From CAYFJO01 sp964343305 (lineage in GTDB: Bacteria; Planctomycetota; Planctomycetia; Pirellulales; Pirellulaceae), in the NCBI GenBank assembly GCA_964343305.1, contig CAYFJO010000576.1, forward strand, positions 1 through 6,354: DNA of 6,354 nucleotides. The letters are read 5' to 3'. Both the position numbers and the translations under genes were made by a program. Positions within the stretch are counted from its first letter, which is position 1, and the number at the start of each line of letters is the position of its first letter. Below, in pieces: positions 1 to 5,624 of the stretch. Below the pieces are notes generated by a model. That model was not told the DNA's origin. It worked only from the letters and a program-made list of their open reading frames with translations, and ran no database searches.

Positions 1-42
1 AGAGATGCGCGCCCACAGAAATTCGGCGTCCGCTCAGACGAC

Positions 43-60
43 GACGTAAACCCTTACGCC
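43..60 (-). repeat. Small hairpin after the transposase stop, possible REP-like end
   Basis: CGTAA (45-49) and TTACG (54-58) form a perfect 5-bp stem around a 4-base loop. A further G43-C60 pair is possible past one mismatch. It lies about 24 bases downstream of the transposase stop codon. RAYT genes are typically flanked by the short imperfect hairpins they recognise, so this may be such an element or a degenerate mobile-element end. The stem is short and I see no second copy in the window, so chance is a real alternative. Confidence 0.3.
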
Positions 61-82
61 ACAACCGGCAGTGCCATTCGTG

Positions 83-513
83 TCAGGAACCTTTTTCATG
101 CTTTCGCGGTCGGCCTCGTGGGCGTAGTGTCGTTTCCAGACCGAATCGTGCGATCATTTTCTTGCCCCAAGTTGCGTCGCCATAGGGGGTGCCGCGCTGA
201 ATGCATCGGCCAGTGGCGGATAACTCGGCTTCCGTCTGTGGCTCGTTGACATGCTCGGTCCAACTGGCCGAACGGCAGACGGGCCAAGCCGCCAAAAGCG
301 ATTTCTCCTTGGCGTTGCCGTGGACATATCTCCACAGGCTTGCCCAGCGCCAAGCTTCCGCGCGATCGGCGAGGTTTGCTCGCAACGCGTTGCGTTCGGC
401 ATAGCGGCAAACCGTCAAAAAGTGTGTGTCATCTTGAACCACAAACGACTTGAAGCGGCTTTAAACAGATGGCCCATCCCCGCGCTGTGGCGCTGGGCGT
501 GCCAACGTGGGCG
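83..513 (-). pseudogene. Decayed REP-associated (Y1/IS200-like) transposase, C-terminal part
   Basis: This is the C-terminal half of a RAYT-type Y1 transposase, a family that nicks and moves short hairpin repeats as single-stranded DNA. The open stretch (442 down to 83, 119 codons from a GTG) begins VQDDTHFLTVCRYAERN. It carries the RY-ERNALRA helix, whose Tyr (residue 14 of this stretch) is the expected catalytic tyrosine, then a W-rich segment and a basic GRPRKHEKGS tail. Upstream on the minus strand the homology continues in another frame: RWHAQRHSAGMGHLFK (507-460), then RFKSF (457-443). A single missing base in the Gly codon at about 458-459 breaks the frame and leaves a TAA in the downstream frame. 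Beyond about 513 the family pattern fades and the N-terminal HUH (HWH) half is absent from 521-740. It is therefore truncated and frameshifted, and almost certainly inactive. The family call rests on motif memory, but the decay is directly readable. Confidence 0.8.
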
Positions 514-520
514 TTTCTAT

Positions 521-929
521 GATCCAATTGGCGGACAGAGTCAAGGATTCTACAATCGGACAAACGATTATCGCTTGAAACGGTTCACCTTTCAAAACAA
601 ACCGACTGACCGATACCATCGGGCCGCATATCCGTTAGAAGAACCAGAACTCCGTGAAATCATGCTTCGCGCAGTTTTGCTTCGGGCGGTGCAGCTCGCA
701 ATTCTGGAATCGTGTTTTCACAATTTGTCGCGATTGGGGGCGTAATCGTTGCCCGCTTTGGATTGTCGCGACGATATCCAACTCGTCGAAGCATTGCGCA
801 CGCTAGTACCCACATTCCAAACCGCACCAGCGGACGAACTGGACTTATCGGGATCGCCAGCAGAACTGCACGTCACCGATCGTAAGGAAACACATCGAAC
901 CAAATTGCGGTAATCATGGAAGGATTGTC
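521..929. other. Stretch without an intact gene between the transposase remnant and the receptor
   Basis: About 400 bases hold no complete recognisable gene. An open frame on the plus strand runs through here to a TAA at 743-745, but its first half is antisense to the transposase and its protein (to ...LILESCFHN-like residues) matches nothing I recognise. After that stop the same frame continues as the protein-like stretch listed separately (749-913). A 9-bp direct repeat, TTGTCGCGA, occurs at 725-733 and 763-771. The receptor promoter should lie somewhere in this stretch, but I see no convincing -35/-10 pair or Fur-like box in it. Confidence 0.5.
749..913 (+). pseudogene. Short protein-like frame, possible tail of a lost gene
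   Basis: From TTG at 749 an open frame of 54 codons runs to TAA at 911-913, only 16 bases before the receptor start. It contains an amphipathic stretch, DDIQLVEALRTLVPTFQ, followed by an acidic then basic tail, and looks more like real protein than a chance frame. The last ~20 residues of some polysaccharide-biosynthesis SDR proteins have a similar 'LR-LVPTF' pattern, but that is too weak to name it. There is no convincing ribosome binding site or ATG, and an in-frame TAA lies directly upstream at 743-745. The best reading is the 3' remnant of a gene destroyed near the transposase insertion. A small unannotated protein or chance are the alternatives. Confidence 0.3.
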
Positions 930-3266
930 ATGGATTGGCAGCGACGCACGAAAACATACGGATTGCTACTAGCTCTGACGCTGTTGGCCAGCGTACAACA
1001 AGCACCGGGACAAGACGATGTTCCCGTGTTGCCCGACACGGTCGTCGAAGGAACGCAGCCGGCGTTTCAACCGATCATTGGAGCCGGCTCGGTGTTCGGC
1101 GGCGACGTTGGCAACGTCTTCAACGTTCCTGGCTCAGGAACGTTCCTCGACCAAAGCGACATTCGCGATCAGTCGTACGGTAACGTCGAGCGTGTTCTTC
1201 GAAAGGCTCCTGGTGTTTATTTGCGTGCCGAAGATGGCTACGGCAACTTTCCCAATATCAGCCTTCGCGGTTCTGACACCACACGCAGTGCGAAAGTCAC
1301 CATCATGGAAGACGGCGTGCTCACCGCCCCAGCTCCTTACGCGGCTCCGTCCGCCTATTACTTTCCCAACGTCGCACGAATGTCCGGCGTCGAGGTGATC
1401 AAAGGCCACAGCCAAATCCTCTTCGGCCCGCACACCACGGGTGGAGCGATCAACTTTTTGTCGACCCAGATCCCCGAAGATGCCAGCGTATTTCTGCGCA
1501 CCGAGTTCGGCAGTTACAACGAAATGCGAATTCATCTGTGGACGGGTGGCACGCGCATCGGGCCGGATGGCAGCCGCTGGGGTTTCGTGGCGGAAGGTTA
1601 TTTTCGGGAAGCCGACGGTTTTCGCACGATCGACAATACGCCGGACTTTCGTCCGCCGGACACCAACGACACCGGATTTAGCCGTCGCGAGCCGATGGTC
1701 AAGTTCTTTTTCGAACCTGCCACCAATGTTTACACGCGTTGGGAAACAAAATTTGGTTACACGGACTTCGAAGCCAACGAAACCTATCTCGGTCTCAGCG
1801 AAACGGACGTTCGCGCCACGCCCTTGCGTCGCTATGCTGCCTCGCGATTCGACAACATCGACACGAACCACGATCGCAGTTATCTGCGTTTTACGATCGG
1901 CGACCCGGAAAGCGACTGGCTTTCGATCACATCCACGATTTACTACAACAAGTTCGCCCGCAATTGGTTCAAATTGCATGATATTCGCAACATCAGCGGC
2001 GGCCCAGCTCAAATGAGTCTTTCCGCCGCGTTGGCGGGTGCGTCGGGTAACACGGGGCTGGATGTCTTGCAAGGAACACGTGCCGGTACGCTTCGAGTGC
2101 GAAACAACAACCGCTCATACTACGCGTGGGGTTACGAATCGGTCGCGAGTATGTTCTTTGCTGGTCTTTATTGCGACCACGATGTGACGATTGGCTTCCG
2201 TCATCATCACGATCAAGTGCGCCGTTTTCAAAACAACGAAGATTTCACACAGACAGCCAACGGTACTATCTCGGCACAGACGATCGGCGCACCGGGCACG
2301 GCTGGCAATCGCAAACAATGGGTCGAAGCCAACGCATTTTGGGTGCAAGACGCGATCCAAATCGGTGCGTTGACAATTACGCCTGGTTTTCGCTACGAAC
2401 ATCTAACGATGGCCGCCCTCGACTTTCAAAGCCCTAGCAATCCCGCCAGAAATGGAAACGCGCAACTAGGCCTGGAAGGCGGCGGAGTTGGCGTCACGTA
2501 CGAGTTGTCCGATCGAGTGAACATCATCGGCGGATTCCATCGTGGATTTACGCCGCCCAGCCCACGCGGACGACTTGGCGGGCTCAAAGAGGAAATCAGT
2601 TATGCCAGCGAAGGTGGCTTTCGTTACATGAACCGGGAGCGGGCCTTTGCGATGCAAGCGATCGGGTTTTACACTCACTTCCAAAACTTGCTCGTGATCG
2701 ACAACATTGGCGGGACGGGAACGGGCGACGATGAAAACGTCGGAGCCGTCTACGCGGGCGGCATCGAGTTTTCGATGGAATACGACATGGGCACGGATCG
2801 CGGTTGGGGCTTTCGCAACCCGTGGTTTGCCGTGCTGACTTATACCGACGCCAAAGTCCTCGGCGGGGCCGCATCCGCCGATCCCGAGTCGCTCTTTGCC
2901 GGCGCGGTTGCCGGTGCGCAAGTGCCCTACATTCCGGAGATCACTGCCACGTTTGGAACAGGAATCCACTTCGACACGGTTGGAGTCGACGTCAGTTGCA
3001 TCTATTCCGACGAGACATTCTCAACCGCCAGCAACACCACGACACAAATCAACCCAGTGAATGGGAATCCGGACGCCCGCTTTGGCATGACCGATTCGTT
3101 TTTCCTTGTCGACATCGCAGGTTACGTCGTGCTGACCGAAAACTGGCGATTATTCGGTGGCGTTCAAAACGTCGCGAATCAGAACTACATCATCTCGCGA
3201 CATCCGCACGGCCCACGCAGCGGTGCCCCAATCTTTGGTTACAGCGGCATCCAGGCGATTTACTAA
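930..3266 (+). CDS. FecA-like TonB-dependent outer-membrane receptor
   Basis: This outer-membrane receptor imports a bound substrate into the periplasm using energy delivered by TonB-ExbB-ExbD. It starts at ATG 930 behind a strong GGAAGGA site (918-924) with 5-base spacing. Residues 1-27 form a signal peptide (basic start, LLLALTLLA core, cleavage near APG/QDD). A TonB box, LPDTVVE, lies at 34-40. The plug spans about 45-180, with APGVYLRAEDGYG, NISLRG, MEDGVLTAPAPYAAPSAYYFP and GPHTTGGAINFLST, which are signature blocks of the FecA-like (ferric-dicitrate type) group. The barrel covers about 185-778, with HRGFTPPSPRG at 537-547, YIPE at 667-670, VQNVANQNYIISRHPHGPRSGAP near the end and the usual terminal aromatic residue (Tyr778). 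The length is normal for the family. Unlike E. coli FecA there is no N-terminal signalling domain before the TonB box. The cargo is uncertain: a ferric chelate is likely, another metal complex is possible. It converges on exbD. Confidence 0.93.
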   Translation: MDWQRRTKTYGLLLALTLLASVQQAPGQDDVPVLPDTVVEGTQPAFQPIIGAGSVFGGDVGNVFNVPGSGTFLDQSDIRDQSYGNVERVLRKAPGVYLRAEDGYGNFPNISLRGSDTTRSAKVTIMEDGVLTAPAPYAAPSAYYFPNVARMSGVEVIKGHSQILFGPHTTGGAINFLSTQIPEDASVFLRTEFGSYNEMRIHLWTGGTRIGPDGSRWGFVAEGYFREADGFRTIDNTPDFRPPDTNDTGFSRREPMVKFFFEPATNVYTRWETKFGYTDFEANETYLGLSETDVRATPLRRYAASRFDNIDTNHDRSYLRFTIGDPESDWLSITSTIYYNKFARNWFKLHDIRNISGGPAQMSLSAALAGASGNTGLDVLQGTRAGTLRVRNNNRSYYAWGYESVASMFFAGLYCDHDVTIGFRHHHDQVRRFQNNEDFTQTANGTISAQTIGAPGTAGNRKQWVEANAFWVQDAIQIGALTITPGFRYEHLTMAALDFQSPSNPARNGNAQLGLEGGGVGVTYELSDRVNIIGGFHRGFTPPSPRGRLGGLKEEISYASEGGFRYMNRERAFAMQAIGFYTHFQNLLVIDNIGGTGTGDDENVGAVYAGGIEFSMEYDMGTDRGWGFRNPWFAVLTYTDAKVLGGAASADPESLFAGAVAGAQVPYIPEITATFGTGIHFDTVGVDVSCIYSDETFSTASNTTTQINPVNGNPDARFGMTDSFFLVDIAGYVVLTENWRLFGGVQNVANQNYIISRHPHGPRSGAPIFGYSGIQAIY

Positions 3267-3277
3267 CTTTTGACGTA

Positions 3278-3307
3278 GGACGGATTGCCAATATTGCCAA
3301 TCCGTCC
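3278..3307. terminator. Bidirectional hairpin between receptor and exbD
   Basis: GGACGGATTG (3278-3287) is the exact reverse complement of CAATCCGTCC (3298-3307). The loop itself contains the palindrome CAATATTG (3289-3296), so the whole 30 bases are symmetric except for one C/C mismatch on each side of the centre. It starts 11 bases past the receptor stop codon and ends 10 bases before the exbD stop codon on the opposite strand. This is where a shared terminator for two convergent genes is expected. Neither side has a clear T-run, so it is not a textbook intrinsic terminator. It may instead protect 3' ends or assist factor-dependent termination. Confidence 0.7.
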
Positions 3308-3317
3308 CACAGAATCC

Positions 3318-3713
3318 TCAAGGCGTTTCATGGGCGATGTTCACATGCACCGCCCCGCTCGCCTTGGCCGCATCCAGCGCTCGGACAAAGTAGTCGTACT
3401 TCATCTCTTTGTCGCCGCGAATCGTGACCACTTTCTTGTCGCAGTCTTCCAAAGCTTCGCGCAGTTTCGATGTCAATGTATCGAAATTTGCCTTCTCACG
3501 ATTCACATAGATCTCGCCATTTCCGCTCAACGTGACCATCACGGGTGGTTGCTCCGCCTTTGCCTCGGCACTGGCAACGGGCAGCGTCAATTGAATCGAC
3601 GGCGTCAAGAAAGACGAACTCAGCATAAAAAAAATGAGCAACAGAAAGACGCAGTCAATCAACGGCGTCATCTCCATTTTCACACTCGGTCGGCGTTGTC
3701 GTACGATGGCCAT
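3318..3713 (-). CDS. exbD: ExbD/TolR-family proton-channel subunit of the Ton motor
   Basis: ExbD is the single-pass inner-membrane subunit that, with ExbB, converts proton flow into movement of TonB. The 131-residue protein has the standard layout: a short basic cytoplasmic start (MAIVRQRRPSVKMEMTP) and one transmembrane helix at about 19-36 with the essential Asp at residue 20 (PLID). A Pro/Ala-rich linker at about 45-57 follows, then a periplasmic domain with ...GEIYVNRE (67-73), VVTIRGDKEMKYDYFVRALDAAKASG and a final beta strand. The length matches the family. It follows exbB by 26 bases on the same strand, so the two are almost certainly one operon. The site before ATG 3713 is weak (GAGACG), consistent with translation coupled to or following exbB. 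TolR is the related alternative, but the adjacent tonB and receptor favour ExbD. Confidence 0.92.
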   Translation of the reverse strand: MAIVRQRRPSVKMEMTPLIDCVFLLLIFFMLSSSFLTPSIQLTLPVASAEAKAEQPPVMVTLSGNGEIYVNREKANFDTLTSKLREALEDCDKKVVTIRGDKEMKYDYFVRALDAAKASGAVHVNIAHETP

Positions 3714-3739
3714 GCGTCTCGTTCGTTCAACCGTGGTCG

Positions 3740-4414
3740 CTAGTCGGTGACCGATGCCACGACGTCATATTCACGTTGTTCGGCGCGGCGTTCGGCCAGT
3801 TGGACTTCAAATACTTTGTCCAGCGTCGACATCAACCATTGCATCCGCAATGAAACCGCGCCGACGCGCTGATCGAAAAAGTGATAGGCGGCAAGCGAAG
3901 GCAAAGCAATGACTAATCCGCACACGGTCGTCAACAGCGCGGACCAGATGCCGGATGCCAAATCTCCTGGCTGAACCTGTCCGCCCAACAATTCAATTTG
4001 ATGAAACGCGTCCACCAACCCCATGACCGTGCCAAGCAATCCGATCATCGGTGCCACCGTTCCAATAATGGAAAGCCAATGAAGCCGACGTTCGAGCACG
4101 GTCAATTGAAACGAAGCCGTTTGCTCGACCACCTTCTCGCGAATGTCCGATTGGCTGTCCAGGTTGGTGACGTATGCTTCGGCCACGCGTGCCAACGGAT
4201 CGGGCCGCTTCCGAAGTGCGTCACAAATCGTGTCGCCTTTGTCATCCGACGAACGCTTCAGAAAGCCAACCATCGAATCGTAATCGGCAGAGTGTTGCAT
4301 CAATACAACAAAACGTTCAATCGCGATCGCCAGCGCGACCATCGAACAGGCCAGCAAAGGGTACATAACCGGTCCGCCGCGATGAAACAATTCAGCAAGG
4401 TTTTGACCCCACAT
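3740..4414 (-). CDS. exbB: ExbB/TolQ/MotA-family subunit of the Ton motor
   Basis: ExbB forms the pentameric inner-membrane scaffold around ExbD and couples proton flow to TonB. The 224-residue protein has the three expected transmembrane helices: about 16-37 (VMYPLLACSMVALAIAIERF), about 113-137 (SIIGTVAPMIGLLGTVMGLVDAF) and about 154-178 (GIWSALLTTVCGLVIALPSLAAYHF). A cytoplasmic loop lies between helices 1 and 2 and a cytoplasmic tail follows helix 3. The TM2 Thr129 (LLGTVMG) and TM3 Thr163 correspond to the conserved E. coli ExbB Thr148 and Thr181. The oddity is Ser158: E. coli ExbB has Glu176 here (GIAEAL versus GIWSAL). The start at ATG 4414 is preceded by AGGAA with roughly 10-base spacing. 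It is the first gene of the exbB-exbD pair and is transcribed divergently from tonB. Confidence 0.92.
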   Translation of the reverse strand: MWGQNLAELFHRGGPVMYPLLACSMVALAIAIERFVVLMQHSADYDSMVGFLKRSSDDKGDTICDALRKRPDPLARVAEAYVTNLDSQSDIREKVVEQTASFQLTVLERRLHWLSIIGTVAPMIGLLGTVMGLVDAFHQIELLGGQVQPGDLASGIWSALLTTVCGLVIALPSLAAYHFFDQRVGAVSLRMQWLMSTLDKVFEVQLAERRAEQREYDVVASVTD

Positions 4415-4433
4415 ATTCGGTCATTCCTACGAG

Positions 4434-4467
4434 GGGTGTGAAGTTGGGCGGGTAAAATGGGTGTGAA
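4434..4467. repeat. Direct repeat GGGTGTGAA, two copies upstream of exbB
   Basis: GGGTGTGAA occurs at 4434-4442 and 4459-4467, both followed by (A)GTT, with starts 25 bases apart. Both lie within 55 bases upstream of the exbB start. Such spacing, a little over two helical turns, could place two protein-binding half-sites on one face of the DNA in the exbB leader or promoter. No known operator is recognised. Confidence 0.35.
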
Positions 4468-4507
4468 AGTTCGAATTCTCGTACTTCCCAGTTTGATATC
4501 GATTCTC

Positions 4508-4536
4508 AGGATGGCCAATTCCACCGGAAATGTCAA
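4508..4536 (-). promoter_or_regulatory. Weak promoter candidate for exbB-exbD
   Basis: On the minus strand a perfect TTGACA (4536 down to 4531) is followed, after 17 bases, by CATCCT (4513 down to 4508), which matches the -10 consensus at only three positions. It would give a leader of roughly 90 bases before exbB. The -35 is good and the -10 poor, so this is tentative. Confidence 0.25.
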
Positions 4537-4676
4537 GGTATCGCCTATTAAACGGGCGCAACAAATTGGTGCACGGCCATCTATGGAACACAGACCTTTA
4601 AGTGTTTTATTTCAACACGTTATGTCGATAATCGCACCTTTCGTCAAATTCACGCAATTTCCAAAGAAAACCTCTT

Positions 4677-4703
4677 TTGATATCTAATCTCGTTAGATAC
4701 AAT
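4677..4703 (+). promoter_or_regulatory. Sigma70-like promoter candidate for tonB
   Basis: TTGATA (4677-4682, 5 of 6 matches to TTGACA) and TACAAT (4698-4703, 5 of 6 matches to TATAAT) are separated by 15 bases, shorter than the ideal 17. A start point near 4710 would follow, leaving about 53 bases before the GTG at 4763. This would exclude the TTG codons at 4709 and 4712 as practical translation starts. The dyad listed next sits between the two hexamers. Confidence 0.45.
4681..4699. promoter_or_regulatory. Perfect 7+5+7 dyad overlapping the tonB promoter, likely operator
   Basis: TATCTAA (4681-4687) and TTAGATA (4693-4699) are exact reverse complements around TCTCG. The 19-base element fills the gap between the proposed -35 and -10 and clips both, an ideal place for a repressor. 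It is the size of a Fur-type site but its sequence is not the standard Fur consensus, so the binding protein is unknown. Confidence 0.5.
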
Positions 4704-4712
4704 CATTATTGT
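4692..4712. promoter_or_regulatory. Fur-box-like palindrome downstream of the tonB -10
   Basis: ACAATCATTATTGT (4699-4712) is a palindrome with 5-base arms around CATT. Aligned to the 19-base E. coli Fur consensus, positions 4692-4710 match at 13 of 19, including an unbroken AATCATTAT. A Fur-family site here would fit iron control of a Ton system. The match was counted by eye against an E. coli consensus, and AT-rich DNA gives partial matches easily. Confidence 0.35.
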
Positions 4713-4736
4713 TGAATTACCAAAATTCAAACTCCC

Positions 4737-4766
4737 ATGCCTCGCTCCCACCTAATCTCGCCGTGA
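4737..4766 (+). other. Nine-codon leader frame overlapping the tonB GTG start
   Basis: ATG at 4737 opens a frame reading MPRSHLISP that ends in TGA at 4764-4766. The stop overlaps the GTG (4763-4765) proposed for tonB in a GTGA arrangement, the geometry used for stop-start translational coupling. Neither start has a visible Shine-Dalgarno sequence. It may be a coupling leader peptide or simple coincidence. Confidence 0.25.
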
Positions 4767-5518
4767 ATCCCTATATTCGCCGTGTGCTCAATGACGATGG
4801 ATTCTTGTTTGTATTGCTCGCCGCTAGCATGGTGGGGCATTTGGCACTTGGCCTGATTACGCTGCCGGACGACGACACTCCACAATTGGCAGATCGTCAA
4901 TCCGGACGAACATCGGTCAGTGTGCAGTTGGTTTCGATTCGGAAACCCGCCGTGTTGCCCACAAAGCAGCCTGAACCAGACGAGTTGAAAGTTAAAAAGC
5001 CTTTTCCGGAGATTCCAAAAATCCTGACACGCGAGCATCCGACCCCGACGACCGAGGATCTGGTCGTGGCGAAGAATGATACGCGTCGTGCCGCCACGGA
5101 GACGAAGCCCCAGCAGACAGCAAAAAACGAAAGCACTTTGCCACGAACCAGGACCAAGCAAGAAGTTGCCTTCGCTTCGGCGGAAGTCGAGATTTCTAAG
5201 GCCAACTCAGACAAGGACCTCACGTCCAGGCAATCGAGCGGCGCGGACGTGCCGCCGAGTTTTGCAACTCGCACGGAACCGCGTTACCCGCGTAACTTGC
5301 TACTCAAGGGCATTGAGGGCGAGGTTCTCTTAATGGTCACCGTGGGCACCTCGGGACGCGTTGCAAAGCTCGCCGTTCACAAATCATCAGGGCATCTTTC
5401 GATGGATGACTCGGCCGTCGAAGCGGTGAAGCAATGGCGTTTTATCCCGGCAAAGCGCGGCAGTGTGCCGATCGCGAAGCGTGTGATCGTGCCCGTTAGA
5501 TTTCGAATTCGACGCTGA
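4763..5518 (+). CDS. tonB: TonB, periplasm-spanning energy transducer
   Basis: TonB is anchored in the inner membrane, is energised by ExbB/ExbD, and contacts the TonB box of outer-membrane receptors. From GTG 4763 it is 251 residues. The N-terminal helix (about residues 13-34, GFLFVLLAASMVGHLALGLI) carries the S-x3-H motif (Ser22/His26), equivalent to E. coli Ser16/His20, needed for coupling to ExbB. A long charged, moderately Pro-rich linker follows (about 60-165, with KQPEPDELKVKKPFPEIPK) but lacks the classical EP/KP repeat blocks. The last 80 residues form the TonB C-terminal domain: EPRYPRNLLLKGIEGEVLL, VGTSGRV, SSGHLSMDDSAVEAVKQWRF, VPVRFRIRR. The frame is open upstream to TTG 4709/4712, but those codons lie inside the proposed promoter, so GTG 4763 is preferred. 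None of the starts has a good ribosome site. It is divergent from exbB-exbD. Confidence 0.9.
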   Translation: MNPYIRRVLNDDGFLFVLLAASMVGHLALGLITLPDDDTPQLADRQSGRTSVSVQLVSIRKPAVLPTKQPEPDELKVKKPFPEIPKILTREHPTPTTEDLVVAKNDTRRAATETKPQQTAKNESTLPRTRTKQEVAFASAEVEISKANSDKDLTSRQSSGADVPPSFATRTEPRYPRNLLLKGIEGEVLLMVTVGTSGRVAKLAVHKSSGHLSMDDSAVEAVKQWRFIPAKRGSVPIAKRVIVPVRFRIRR

Positions 5519-5550
5519 TCGATCCTATTCGATTGGACTCTCTAGTCGAC

Positions 5551-5579
5551 TTGCAGGCGAGCGTTTCGTTTGCTGAAAT
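5551..5579 (+). promoter_or_regulatory. Weak promoter candidate for ald
   Basis: TTGCAG (5551-5556) and TGAAAT (5574-5579) are separated by 17 bases and each matches its sigma70 consensus only partly. The 106-base gap between tonB and ald contains no clear terminator, so ald could also be reached by read-through from tonB. The element is listed because its spacing and position suit the ald start at 5625. Confidence 0.25.
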
Positions 5580-5624
5580 GCAGATGGATTTCTACGTATC
5601 GTTTCATGGCGTGAGGACACAATC

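Larger units (their letters stand above)
4415..4762. promoter_or_regulatory. Divergent control region between exbB and tonB
   Basis: This 348-base, comparatively AT-rich stretch separates divergent exbB and tonB. The tonB-proximal end (4677-4712) holds a promoter candidate, a perfect dyad and a Fur-box-like palindrome, and the exbB-proximal end holds a 9-bp direct repeat. An imperfect stem, TAAGTGTT (4599-4606) against AACACGTTA (4614-4622) with one bulge, lies in the middle. I see no convincing protein gene: the frame that runs in at 4457-4687 resembles no protein I know and lacks a good ribosome binding site. Joint control of both transcripts from here is an inference. Confidence 0.6.

Noticed and set aside
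425..427. HHH triplet in the receptor (protein residues 425-427) as a metal-binding site
   Set aside because: It lies in a barrel strand segment (GFRHHHDQ) where FecA-like relatives have GLRYH-type sequence, so family variation explains it. The coordinates given are residue numbers.
251..745. A 164-codon plus-strand open frame with unknown product
   Set aside because: Its first half is antisense to the transposase remnant, it has no ribosome site or recognised motif, and its protein composition is unconvincing.
1134..2072. A 312-codon open frame on the minus strand inside the receptor gene
   Set aside because: It is wholly antisense to a well-supported receptor, has no family motifs, and reflects GC-rich codon structure.
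2466..2969. A 167-codon minus-strand open frame within the receptor
   Set aside because: It is a shadow of the receptor barrel-coding sequence with no independent support.
4300..4536. A 78-codon minus-strand frame overlapping the exbB start
   Set aside because: It overlaps the exbB transmembrane helix in another frame, has no motifs, and its composition resembles nothing known.
4709..4762. N-terminal extension of TonB from TTG 4709 or 4712
   Set aside because: These codons fall in the proposed promoter and palindrome and lack a Shine-Dalgarno sequence. The extension is low-complexity and not needed for the transmembrane anchor. It is not fully excluded.
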